From the NCBI GenBank assembly GCA_903879715.1, contig CAIRMR010000006.1, positions 1 to 46,225 of the forward strand: a stretch of DNA of 46,225 bases, written 5' to 3'. Positions 32,767-42,100 of the stretch are shown one piece after another. Made by a program: the position numbers and the translations under genes. Within the stretch, counting starts at the first letter, position 1. Every line of letters begins with the position of its first letter. The DNA comes from an uncultured Bacteroidales bacterium (GTDB lineage: Bacteria; Bacteroidota; Bacteroidia; Bacteroidales; UBA4417). The notes under the pieces were generated by a model. It had not been told where the DNA came from. It saw only the letters and a program-made list of their open reading frames with translations, and made no database searches.

Positions 32767-32805
32767 CCCCTGTAAGTCATTGATTTACAGGGGATTTCGC
32801 TTTTT
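32767..32805 (+). terminator. displaced host terminator of tRNA-Asp
   Basis: CCCCTGTAAGTCA (32767-32779) and TGATTTACAGGGG (32781-32793) form a hairpin with at most one G-U pair, followed by a T-run (32801-32805). Its place right after the right attachment site fits the original terminator of the tRNA gene. Just beyond, at 32805-32843, are three copies of a 13-nt unit (TAGACACCTAAAT, the last diverged). Confidence 0.75.
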
Positions 32806-32922
32806 AGACACCTAAATTAGACACCTAAATTGGACACCTGGATCATATAGTTTAGAAAAAAAAACAGTATTATTTCGATCCCAACTTGTCTTATTTTAAT
32901 GCAATGTTCATTAAAAAAGAAT

Positions 32923-32939
32923 GTTCACATTCCGTGAAC
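32923..32939. repeat. GTTCAC-N5-GTGAAC palindrome
   Basis: Perfect 6-bp arms around ATTCC, 49 bases past the stop of the HipB-like gene. It may be an operator or part of a transcript end. A related half-site ATGTTCAT is at 32904. Confidence 0.45.
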
Positions 32940-32987
32940 AAGATTTATTCTAAATAATTATATATTAAGCATTTATCTATTCTAATA

Positions 32988-33209
32988 TCATCTTAAATCT
33001 TCAAGTTGTATCTTTCGGACCGAAGGGACCACACCTACTTCAGAGCCAAATAATTTCAAGACCTGGTTGACTTTATCTAAACGCAAAGTCTCTTTGCCCT
33101 GTTCAAGTTCGCGGACAAACCGCAGGCCAACACCAGCCTTTTCTGCCAATTCTGGCTGGGTTAGGTGAACAAGCCTTCTTCGTTCTTTTACAAATTCTCG
33201 TATCGACAT
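32988..33209 (-). CDS. HipB-like XRE-family regulator, orphan
   Basis: 73 residues. The HTH is clear: LTQPELAEKAGVGLRFVREL, then EQGKETLRLDKVNQVLKLFG and a short basic tail. This size and layout match the HipB/y4mF group of antitoxin-type regulators, which usually pair with a HipA kinase gene downstream. Downstream here are only 227 bases up to the attachment site, and no HipA is visible, so it is an orphan. Several palindromes upstream of its start are likely self-binding operators. Confidence 0.8.
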   Translation of the reverse strand: MSIREFVKERRRLVHLTQPELAEKAGVGLRFVRELEQGKETLRLDKVNQVLKLFGSEVGVVPSVRKIQLEDLR

Positions 33210-33215
33210 AAAATA

Positions 33216-33350
33216 TACCCTTACGGGTACAAATATAGTTTAATTATGTTGAAATACACCCTTAAGGGTATAAATGTTTCATAAAGCAACAACAATATAC
33301 CCTAGGTATATATTCATAGTTCATATATCTAAAGTTCCCTGTCGGGTGCA
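33216..33350. promoter_or_regulatory. operator array of the HipB-like gene
   Basis: TACCC-TTAC-GGGTA (33216-33229), ACCCTTAAGGGT (33258-33269, perfect palindrome), ATATACCCTAGGTATAT (33295-33311, near-palindrome) and CCCTGTCGGG (33338-33347) share the core ACCC-n-GGGT. The first lies 6 bases upstream of the start codon, the usual place for autorepression by XRE-type antitoxins. Confidence 0.7.
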
Positions 33351-33444
33351 CTAATCTGAAGTTGAATGATCACAAAGAAATGCCACAAATGGCAACAAAT
33401 CTTTTTTCCGGGTAAACATGACATAAAACTTTGTACAAAAACTT

Positions 33445-33635
33445 GAAAATATTTTCTATTTTATTATTCCTAATGGAAAATATTTATCATTTGCTGTATG
33501 CATTTCTCATTTAGTGGAAAATATTTGCTTCCAATACTCCTTTTATTCTGGAATATATTTTCTAAAAACATCTCTTTAGTGGAATATATTTTCTAATTTT
33601 GTTATTTAATGCTTATATAATGGAAAATATTTTAC
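33445..33635. promoter_or_regulatory. six GGAAAATATTTTC-type sites before the Fic gene
   Basis: GAAAATATTTTC (33445-33456), GGAAAATATTTAT (33475), GGAAAATATTTGC (33526), GGAATATATTTTC (33550 and 33581) and GGAAAATATTTTAC (33622-33635). Most are near-palindromic, often preceded by TAGT or TAAT. The last copy begins in the start codon of the Fic gene (ATG at 33620), so binding there would block translation or initiation. Confidence 0.7.
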
Positions 33636-35107
33636 CAATACACCTACAGGAAATAATCTTTGGTTCTTCTGAATCCAGGATATCAAAGCAAATTTCAAAA
33701 CTGGAAAAGGAAGGCAAAATCAGAAAGATTGCCCCAAGAGTCTATTCATCAAACCTCAAAGAACCAGTTGAGGATATAGTGAGAAGGAATCTATTCAGGA
33801 TACTTGGCAAACTATACCCCGGTGTGTTGTTAAGCCACCGCTCAGCCTTTGAATTTCAACCTACAAAAACTGGTCATATTTTTTTAACTTACTCATATAC
33901 TAAAAAGCTTTCATTGCCAGGCATCACCATTCAGTTTCTGGAAGGGCATGCTCCCATTAACGGCGATAATGTGTTTACAGGTGAATTGTATGCCTCTCAA
34001 AAGCCCAGAGCATTTCTGGAAAATCTTCAATCATCAAAAAATACTGGACCAACTTCAAAGTGCCTGACCTTGCCTGAAATTGAAGATAAATTAGAACAAA
34101 TCATCAGGGTAAACGGTGAAGATGAATTAAATAAAGTAAGAGACAGAGCAAGAATTATTGCGGTAGAACTTAACATGCAAAAGGAATTTGAACGTCTGAA
34201 CAAATTAATAAGTGCCCTTCTTACAACACATACAACAAAAATACTATCCTCACCACTTGCCATTGCCAGAGCTTTCGGGTCACCATATGACCCGGGCAGA
34301 ATGGAATTATTTGAAGAGCTTTTTCGTGATTTACAAAAACAGGAATTTAAAATCAGGCCAGACAAAAATACCAGCGCTACCGCCTTCCGGAACTTTGCAT
34401 TTTTTGAAAGTTATTTTTCAAACTATATTGAAGGAACTGTTTTCGAAATTGATGAAGCTAGACAGATTATTAAAACAAACAAACCACTGGCAGCAAGAAA
34501 TGAAGACAGTCATGATGTATTAGGCACTTATCAAATTGTTTCGAACAGGCAGGAAATGTCTGTTACGCCTCAATCACCGGAAGAACTGATTAATATGCTA
34601 TCATACCGCCATAAAATTTTGCTCAGTGCCAGAGAAGAGAAAAATCCGGGTATTTTTAAAGACAAAAACAATTTTGCAGGGAATACATCCTTTGTGGATT
34701 TTAACCTGGTAAAAGGAACACTGATACAAAGTTTCGATTTGTATAATGCACTTGACCATCCATTTTCAAGGGCAACATTTATGATGTTTATATTAAGTGA
34801 AGTACATCCTTTTTTGGATGGTAACGGAAGAATTGCGAGGGTTATGATGAATGCGGAATTGGTAAAAGAGGGTCAGTCGAAAATAATCATTCCAACTGTT
34901 TTCAGGGATGATTATATGGGAGCACTCAGAAGATTAACAAGACAAAATGATACAGCACCATATATCAAAATGTTACAAAAAGCCCATGAATTCAGCTCAA
35001 CTATTTATGGAGATGAAATAAATGAAATGCAAGAATTTTTAAAACATTGTAACGCATTTTCGGAACATACTGAGGCGAAGCTAAGAATCATAGAAAGAAG
35101 GGGTTAG
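33620..35107 (+). CDS. AbiEi-like DNA-binding domain fused to class II Fic AMP-transferase
   Basis: 495 residues from the ATG at 33620; a longer frame starts at TTG 33599. Residues about 1-130 look like the AbiEi-type antitoxin: a winged helix (SESRISKQISKLEKEGKIRK) and LLSHRSAFEF. Residues about 230-495 are Fic: the inhibitory motif SNYIEG at residues 267-272 (S/TxxxE(G/N)), placed before the core as in class II Fic proteins, and the catalytic HPFLDGNGRIAR with His396. Such enzymes AMPylate target proteins; the inhibitory glutamate keeps the enzyme quiet. Six operator-like sites sit upstream. This suggests a single-chain, self-regulated toxin-antitoxin unit. Confidence 0.85.
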   Translation: MENILPIHLQEIIFGSSESRISKQISKLEKEGKIRKIAPRVYSSNLKEPVEDIVRRNLFRILGKLYPGVLLSHRSAFEFQPTKTGHIFLTYSYTKKLSLPGITIQFLEGHAPINGDNVFTGELYASQKPRAFLENLQSSKNTGPTSKCLTLPEIEDKLEQIIRVNGEDELNKVRDRARIIAVELNMQKEFERLNKLISALLTTHTTKILSSPLAIARAFGSPYDPGRMELFEELFRDLQKQEFKIRPDKNTSATAFRNFAFFESYFSNYIEGTVFEIDEARQIIKTNKPLAARNEDSHDVLGTYQIVSNRQEMSVTPQSPEELINMLSYRHKILLSAREEKNPGIFKDKNNFAGNTSFVDFNLVKGTLIQSFDLYNALDHPFSRATFMMFILSEVHPFLDGNGRIARVMMNAELVKEGQSKIIIPTVFRDDYMGALRRLTRQNDTAPYIKMLQKAHEFSSTIYGDEINEMQEFLKHCNAFSEHTEAKLRIIERRG

Positions 35108-35631
35108 TGTATATAAATTGAATCTGTAAAGTAGAAAAATCCCATACATTCAAACCTTTAAATGTCAGATTTGGGAAAAGACCTGGTTTTTCTTCGGGAA
35201 GCTTACCAGTTTTAATTAGAAATATTATTCTTCAGATTGAAGCAAGACAAATTGTTTTTTTGAAGGACATAGGGCAATTATTAGCTAATATCTGGAAACA
35301 ATAAGCAGTTGGTAAGAGAATAATATTTCGCATTTGGTATTGATTTGGTCAGAGTTGATTAATTTACCAGTCTACAGCGGTTAAAATAATTCACCACAAA
35401 CCGCTGCTTGAAATAACGATAGTGTGATCAAATTACCTTGGCGAAGACTGGTGTGTTTAATTGGCGTTTGTGCGTAAATTAGACGCCATATTCTATTTAA
35501 TGAACCTGTACAAGCTATTCTCCCAAAAACGAAGAAAGCACTCTACAAGCCGAAACAAAGTCATTTAAACGCTTTAGCCGCAATAGAATTTTAAAATGCT
35601 TTAATAGAAGCAATTTTGTCTATTATTACCG
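35108..35631. other. non-coding stretch with hairpin
   Basis: No gene supported. CAGCGGTT (35375-35382) and AACCGCTG (35399-35406) form an 8-bp hairpin with a 16-nt loop. It follows the Fic gene and precedes a run of pseudogene remnants. Confidence 0.45.
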
Positions 35632-35835
35632 CTAATTCATAGTTGGCGAACTTTCCAGGAATTTAATAAGTTCGTTTTCGGTTTTTTCTTTGAGTGACAA
35701 TATGCTTTTAGCATTTGGATCAGTTTCAACAGCTGATTTAAAGTCATGGAAAGCACCTAAAAGGTCATTAAGTGCATATTTTATTTTGCCTCTCTTCAGA
35801 TAAGTTACTGGAACAATATAATGTACTATTTTCGA
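35632..35835 (-). pseudogene. remnant of a TPR-type protein (C-terminal end)
   Basis: An open frame ends at 35632 and contains KRGKIKYALNDLLGAFHDF, then LKEKTENELIKFLES. The same pattern recurs in the second remnant at 36451-36890 (GKTKYVLGDLLGAYTDFEKA, LDQKETVEKELIK), so both derive from one TPR-like family. A palindromic element interrupts the upstream part at 35843-35883; no start remains. Confidence 0.65.
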
Positions 35836-35842
35836 ACTAAGA

Positions 35843-35883
35843 CCTCTCCCTAAATCCCTCTCTGCGGGAGAGGGACTGGTTGG
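35843..35883. repeat. REP-like palindromic element
   Basis: CCCTCTC (35856-35862) and GAGAGGG (35868-35874) form a hairpin inside a G/C-richer block, CCTCTCCCTAAATCC at its left edge. The composition differs from its A/T-rich surroundings, and this type of word is common in bacterial intergenic repeats. It sits in the broken TPR gene. Confidence 0.6.
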
Positions 35884-35958
35884 TTGCAATTTTCAGATTA
35901 TAAGACATTATTTAATTGTCTTTACTTAATATGTATCTATGTAAAAAAAATCACATGA

Positions 35959-36249
35959 TTAATTAAAGCTTTCTTTTATTTTCCTTTCATCAATTTCCTT
36001 TTTAAAATACTCTTCCATTTCAACGGGTCGAAGTAATTCATAAGCCTGACTAATTTGACACTTAGTGCCTTTTCCTTTTCCGGAAGATATGATTAGGTTT
36101 TCGGAAATTAATCTTTGTAAGGATCGTTATACAATAGCATAACCTATTTCAACATTAAGTCCTATATGAATTTCCTTTGATGATAGGAAAGGGTTCGATT
36201 TTATGAATTCAAGTATTAAACTCCACTTATCGAATGATGATTTTTCCAT
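35959..36249 (-). pseudogene. remnant of a Fic-associated winged-helix protein
   Basis: From the ATG at 36249 the minus strand reads MEKSSFDKWSLILEFIKSNP, SSKEIHIGLNVEIGYAIV, then an in-frame TAA (36129-36127), then RSLQRLISENLI, SSGKGKGTKCQISQAYELL, EEYFKKEIDERKIKESFN and a stop. The wHTH layout and the ending KKEIDERKIKE match the N-terminal part of Fic-family proteins; the Fic core is absent. An internal stop and lost C-terminus mark it as a pseudogene. Confidence 0.7.
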
Positions 36250-36285
36250 TTTACATTATTTATAGGTTACAAATATGGTGAATGT

Positions 36286-36432
36286 GGCTCAATTATCTTC
36301 ATTAATGAGCTCTATTTGTAGCCAGAATGAGCTCTAATAGTGAGTATGCGATAGTTTATGGCTCAATTAAGCTGAAGTTATGGCTCGTATTTCTTTAAGT
36401 ATGAGCTTTAAATACTCTCATGGAGAGCTGAT
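36286..36432. promoter_or_regulatory. repeats upstream of the winged-helix remnant
   Basis: GTGGCTCAATT, AATGAGCTCTA (two copies), ATGGCTCAATT, ATGGCTCGTA, TATGAGCTTTA and GGAGAGCTGA: about seven copies of an ATG(A/G)(G)CTC-type word, in both orientations, within 150 bases. The arrangement parallels the repeats before the intact Fic gene at 33620, so they are probably relic operators. Confidence 0.55.
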
Positions 36433-36450
36433 TCTGCCTTATAATAGCCG

Positions 36451-36890
36451 CTAATGCTTAATTGGCTGGCTGTCCGGGGATTTTATTAGTTCTTTTTCAA
36501 CTGTTTCTTTTTGATCCAAAACGTAATTATCATCTATCCCTGTATCATGTCCCAGATTAATTGCTTTTTCAAAGTCAGTATATGCACCTAATAAGTCACC
36601 TAAAACATATTTCGTTTTCCCCTATTTGAATATAGATCAATAAGCTTAACAAAATCACAACATACTTCGGCATACTCAATACCCAGGTTATAATCCAACA
36701 TGGCTACATTATATTTTCTAAATCTAAACATACTATTTGCTCGGATTAAAAATGCATTCCAATGGAAACATTCAAGTTCAATTGCTTTATTGCATGCTTC
36801 AAATGCCCCTAAGGTTTGCGGTTCTATTAGAATGAATATGGTTTCCCGTTTCCAGTATCAAATGATCAATCTGCGGTTACCCTGAAACTA
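36451..36890 (-). pseudogene. frameshifted TPR-type gene remnant
   Basis: The minus strand encodes LGAFEACNKAIELECFHWNA, RKYNVAMLDYNLGIEYAEV and DFVKLIDLYSNRG in one frame, then GKTKYVLGDLLGAYTDFEKA and LDQKETVEKELIK in the next, ending at the stop at 36451. At least two frame changes (near 36620 and 36810, both in G-runs) break it. The pattern of paired helices with LGA and KAI fits TPR repeats. It is a paralogue of the remnant at 35632. Confidence 0.65.
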
Positions 36891-37020
36891 TAGTAGCTTA
36901 TTACGTTAAAGTTATATCTGAAATACTTATTTTTGGCACATCAATCACAATCTGCATTTCGCTCTAAACCGGGAAAATCCTGCATTGTTTTTTGAATTTT
37001 AATTTTCGGTAAACACTCCT

Positions 37021-37632
37021 ATGCCATTTAAAGCTTCATATCTTCCTGCGAAAGACTTAAATACAAAGTTGCGTAATGGTGATTTTGATGCATTTGAGCT
37101 TCTGTTCCGAAATTATTATTCCCGATTATATGCATATGTGCGGACTTTTGTTAATAGCGACCTTTTTGCCGAAGATCTGGTTCAGGGTGTTTTCACAACT
37201 TTGTGGGTAAAGCGCGAAGAAATTGATAGTGAAAAATCAATTTCTGCCTTTTTAATGAAAAATGCAAAAAACGCCTGCCTGGATCATTTAAGGCATCAAC
37301 TCGTTGAAGCAAAATACATTAATGAGGCCAAAGAAACCGAAACTCAACAACTTTACTATTATGATTTTCTGGGGAGTAAATCGGAAAACAATATTGAAGA
37401 AGATCTGAAAAAGTCGATCGAGGTAGCAATTGAGACGATGCCCGAAAAATGTAAAATCGTTTTCCGTATGCGTTGGTTCGAGGGCCTTAAAAATCGTGAA
37501 ATATCCGAAAAACTCATCATTTCAACAACCATGGTTGAAAAACACCTGGCTAAAGGAATTTCAATCTTAAAAAGTCAATTCAGGAAAGAGTATTATTTAT
37601 TCTTGATTTTTATCCTAACTAAGATTGACTAA
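37021..37632 (+). CDS. ECF-type RNA polymerase sigma factor
   Basis: 203 residues with region 2 (FELLFRNYYSRLYAYVRTFV ... AEDLVQGVFTTLW, residues about 25-70) and region 4 (MPEKCKIVFRMRWFEGLKNREISEKL, then the HTH STTMVEKHLAKGI, residues about 138-185). This is the Bacteroidota expansion group of sigma-70 family members. It is followed by a FecR anti-sigma gene and an STN-type receptor, the classic cell-surface signalling order. When the receptor binds its ligand, FecR should release this factor to transcribe the downstream genes. Confidence 0.93.
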   Translation: MPFKASYLPAKDLNTKLRNGDFDAFELLFRNYYSRLYAYVRTFVNSDLFAEDLVQGVFTTLWVKREEIDSEKSISAFLMKNAKNACLDHLRHQLVEAKYINEAKETETQQLYYYDFLGSKSENNIEEDLKKSIEVAIETMPEKCKIVFRMRWFEGLKNREISEKLIISTTMVEKHLAKGISILKSQFRKEYYLFLIFILTKID

Positions 37633-37807
37633 TCACCTGTTTATTTCAATAATCTCTTCACGCCATTTCCGACTTACATAAAAAACGGTTTGAAATCCCG
37701 GTATAAATAAGCGATTGCAGTTTTTTGAATAAATCAAAAAAAAAATCAAAATGAGGTTGGGGAAAACCGAAACTCTACGTATTAATTGAACTCTATAAGA
37801 AAATAAA

Positions 37808-39016
37808 ATGAACAATAGCCAAACTCAGCATCAGATTCTAATCAGAAAATACCTGAAAGGTATAGCTTCTGCCGATGAAGAAATGATGCTACTTAATTGG
37901 ATTAATGAAAAAGCCGGGAATGAAGTTTTATTTGATGAAATAAAAGGAAATTGGGAAACAGACAAAGAGGAAGACATTGAATATGCTGAGTTTCTCAACC
38001 AAAAATGGAGTGAATATCAGGAAAATTTTACTCCAATAAAAACGCAGAAGCGGATATTCAGGCTAAACCGCATACTACGTTACGCGGCCATTTTTATCCT
38101 AACCCTTGGAAGTGCGGCTACAGTATACTTTATTATGGACACCAGGCAGTCGGATTATCAGAAATATGCTACTGAGATTATTAACAACACAGGCGAAAAC
38201 AATAGCCAGTTAGTGCTTGCAAACGGGACTAAAGTAAATATTATTAGTAAAGACTCGTATGTTAAGTACAATGAAGACGGGACAGAAATCAAACTAGATG
38301 ATAACTCCAATAATACGGCAAAGCAGGTAATCCAAAACGAGGTAACTGAAAAGAAAAAAAACAACCAAATGATTGTTCCAAATGGGCACCAAGCTCTTTT
38401 AACACTCAGCGATGGGACAAAAGTTTGGTTAAATGCCGGGAGCAAGCTGATCTTCCCCTCGGTTTTTGAGGCTGGGAAAAGAGAGGTTTTTGTTGAAGGA
38501 GAAGCCTTTTTCGATGTCACTAAAAACCCGGAAAAACCATTCATTGTTGTTACTAAAGGACTTAACATTCAGGTTTTTGGAACCAGTTTCAACGTGATGG
38601 CTTATCCTGACGAAGAGGTTATTGAAACAGTTTTAGTTACAGGGAAAGTTCAATTGGAACGGAATGATTTCTCTCTTTTTAAAAAGGAAAAAGTCATGTT
38701 GCATCCGGGTCAATATGCCGGTTTGAAGAAAAATGGACTTAAATTAGAAGTAAAAGATGTTGATGTCGAATCATTTATTTCCTGGAAACAAGGGTGGTAC
38801 AAACTCGACAAACTGCCACTTTCGGATGTTGTTTCCAAACTCGAAAGGTATTACAATATCAAAGTGGTAATCATAGATAAAGAACTGGAATTATTAAAAA
38901 TAACTGGTAAACTTGACTTAAATGCGAATCTAAATCAAGTTATGGATAATCTGGCTGAAGCAGTTAAAATCCGGTATAAGATAGAACAGAATACTATTTT
39001 GATACGTAAAAGATAA
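37808..39016 (+). CDS. FecR-family anti-sigma factor
   Basis: 402 residues: a cytoplasmic N-terminal part (about 1-85), a transmembrane helix (LRYAAIFILTLGSAATVYFI, about 92-111), then a periplasmic FecR domain (VPNGHQALLTLSDGTKVWL, LIFPSVFEAGKREVFVEGEA, FGTSFNVMAYPDEE) and a C-terminal DUF4974-like domain (GWYKLDKLPLSDVVSKLERY). It should hold the sigma factor at the membrane and contact the receptor STN domain. The gene begins 175 bases after the sigma gene. Confidence 0.93.
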   Translation: MNNSQTQHQILIRKYLKGIASADEEMMLLNWINEKAGNEVLFDEIKGNWETDKEEDIEYAEFLNQKWSEYQENFTPIKTQKRIFRLNRILRYAAIFILTLGSAATVYFIMDTRQSDYQKYATEIINNTGENNSQLVLANGTKVNIISKDSYVKYNEDGTEIKLDDNSNNTAKQVIQNEVTEKKKNNQMIVPNGHQALLTLSDGTKVWLNAGSKLIFPSVFEAGKREVFVEGEAFFDVTKNPEKPFIVVTKGLNIQVFGTSFNVMAYPDEEVIETVLVTGKVQLERNDFSLFKKEKVMLHPGQYAGLKKNGLKLEVKDVDVESFISWKQGWYKLDKLPLSDVVSKLERYYNIKVVIIDKELELLKITGKLDLNANLNQVMDNLAEAVKIRYKIEQNTILIRKR

Positions 39017-39046
39017 ATCAGGGCATAAAAATACTAAGAAAAAGGC

Positions 39047-39070
39047 CGGAAAATGCTGTAACATTTTCCG
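39047..39070. repeat. hairpin between fecR and the receptor gene
   Basis: CGGAAAATG (39047-39055) pairs with CATTTTCCG (39062-39070) around CTGTAA. There is no T-run, so it is more likely a processing or attenuation structure than a terminator. A second CCGGAAAAATG follows directly. Confidence 0.55.
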
Positions 39071-39116
39071 ACCGGAAAAATGTCAAAATCGGTTAGAACT
39101 TTAACATTGCGAATTT

Positions 39117-42100
39117 ATGAAAAAAATCACCATTCAATCCAGATTGGATTGGGAATTTTTTAGAAGTACATTACGTATCATGCGGTTAATTTCAATCTTA
39201 ATTTTCGTAGCGACCTATACTGTTTCTGCATCGACCGGATATTCGCAGAAGACGCTTCTATCAGTCAATCTGAAAAATGCCGGAATCAAGGAAGTAATCA
39301 GTACTATTGAAAGTCAAAGCGATTACATCTTTTTATATAAAGATGATGTTCTCGATCAGAAAAATAAAGTTTCTATAAATACAAAAGATGAGACTTTGGA
39401 TAAAATTATGTCACAAATTTCCAAAGATCTACATATCGACTATAAAATCAATGACCGCCAGGTGATTGTATCCGTCGATTATTCAATTCCTTTGCTCAGT
39501 AGTGTAAATCCCAAAAAAGAGAATAAAGTCCAGCGTCAGATTGGGAAAGGGGAAGTTTATGGGAAAGTGACCGAAGCCGAAAACGGGAAATCATTACCTT
39601 TTGTTTCCATTGTAGTTAGTGGAACAACCATTGGAACCACTTCGAACGAAAATGGAACCTACGTTTTATCCGGAATTCCGGAAGGTTCACAGGTAATCGT
39701 GTATTCATTTCTTGGATTTGAAAAAACGGAAAAACCTGTCACCATCATTCCCGGTAAAAAACTCGAAGTCAATGCAGCACTTAAAACAATAGCCATTCTT
39801 ACCTCGGAGGTTATTATTACCTCTCAAGCTAAAGGGCAGATGAAAGCGATTAATCAGCAAATGAATTCGAAAGAAATCATGAATGCTGTTTCGGCGGAGC
39901 GTATTCAGGAACTGCCTGATGCCAATGCAGCCGAAACCGTATCGAGACTTCCGGGAGTTTCGTTGCAACGTGAAGGAGGTGAAGGAAGCAAGCTGGTAAT
40001 CAGGGGTTTGGAGCCTAAATATAACAGAATTAGCATTGAAGGTGTTACTATGCTATCAACGGGGGGTGACGACCGAAGTGTTGATATAAGTATGATTTCT
40101 CCTTATTCGCTCGATGGGATTGAAGTTACCAAAGCCATTACTGCCGACAAAGATGCCAATTATATGGGAGGATCTGTCAATTTTAAACTTCGAAAAGCTG
40201 ATCCCGGAATAAAATCTAGTATCATAGTACAAGGCGGATATAATAATCTAAGAAATACTTTCAACGATTTTATGTTTGTTGGTAATGTCGGTAATCGTTT
40301 TTTTACTGATAAACTCGGCATTTATGTACAGGCTAATATTGAAAAAAGGAACCGTAGTTCGAACGATTTAAACGCGTCTATAGGCCACTACCGCACTCCG
40401 GAGATAGATGTAAATAATGTTCTTACAACCGGAGGTATAACGATGGTGGATAATTACCGAAATCGTGACCGCTATGGTGCTACGGTTGTATTCGATTATA
40501 AATTGTCTAGTGGAAGTATACAGTTTAACAATATATTGAGTCAGAGCACAACCACCAACAATGCATTTTCCGAAATGTATACCAGCGGCAGAACACATGA
40601 ATATAATACCGGAGACTCCAAAAATAAATTATTGATAGTGACAAATGTTCTGGAATACATACAAAATTTCGGTAAGCTCGAACTTATGGGGAAAGTGTCG
40701 CACTCATTATCGTCGAATGAGACTCCTTATGATGTAAGCTTCCATTATGTTCAGGGCGATGGTTTGTCGAGTGATGTGTATTCAAAGCCGATATCTCCGG
40801 AAGAGATTATGAACTATAAAACAATAAATGATCGAATAGCATACCTCACAAGTATTAATAATGGCTATGGGTTGAGTAAGCAATCACAATTAGAAAGCGA
40901 ACTTAACCTGAAGTATAATTTTGTAATTAACCCCCAAATTACAGGAAATATAAAAGGTGGAGGTAAGTTTAGGCGTATAGCCAATGATTTTGATTATAAT
41001 GACTATTCCGGAGCAATGAACCTGGGTAGTGGTACCACAGAAAAAGATGCAATTTTAAACGCATTTCCATGGATGCAGGAGACAGCTCCTTTAGGAACCA
41101 CGCGCCTGCCCTACTTGTTATTTATGGATAAAAATTCAAATACGGGCGAATTTTTAGGTGGAGAATATACAATGGGTCCATATGGAGATATAGGTCTGAT
41201 GAACAGTGTGTTGAATGTACTATCCAATACTGTTAAAAATGAGGTAGGCATAAGTGAAACGTATCATTACAATGACTATCTGTCAAGCACTTCCGATTAC
41301 AAGGGAATTGAAAAATTATCGGCAGCTTACCTGATGGGAGAAATCAATATCGGCAGCAAATTAACCTTAATACCGGGATTCCGATTCGAGAAAAATGTTA
41401 CTCAATACACTGCTCCAAGAGGAAATTCATCTTTGCCGTTTCCAGATATTAATTATGTTCGCTCCGACACCACTATGACTATCTCAGATCAGTTCTTATT
41501 GCCAATGATTCATTTGAAATATTTGCCTTTCAAATGGTTAAGTGTAAGACTGGCATATACGCATACCCTTTCGCGGCCCAGTTTTAATGTCATAACACCA
41601 AGATGGGATCTAGGATCAACCAATGTTGTCTGGAACAATTTTTTATTAAAACCTGAACTTTCAAAAAACTGGGATTTATATTTTTCATTCCGGCAAAACA
41701 AGTTAGGGTTATTTACAATAGGAGGTTTTACAAAAGATATTTCGGGTAAAATATTTGCAATGGATAAGCGGGTTATTTTAGATCCGGGCGAATATGGCTT
41801 ACCTAATTCTACCAAAGATCGATTCATCTTCACTCAAATGAATAATCCCCAAAATGCTAAAGTCAGGGGCCTGGAAATTGATTGGCAAACCTCTTTATGG
41901 TATTTGCCAGGTGTCTTACGCGGTATTGTGTTTAACATAAATTATTCATATATTTTCTCAGAGGCAAAATACCCGAGAACAATTATTGAATCGACATGGA
42001 ATCCGGATACTTTCGAATATTCTTTCAAAAATATTGACGACTATTATACCGCACCACTGGTGTTTCAACCCCGGAACATACTCAACCTTTCAACCGGTTA

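Noticed and set aside
33400-33640. Possible CRISPR-like array from repeated GGAAAATATT words
   Set aside because: Units are short, palindromic and unevenly spaced (24-51 bases), with no spacers of constant length; operators are the better reading.
36700-36885. Plus-strand 61-residue ORF
   Set aside because: It is opposite the TPR pseudogene, whose minus-strand reading has clear paralogy to 35632-35835.
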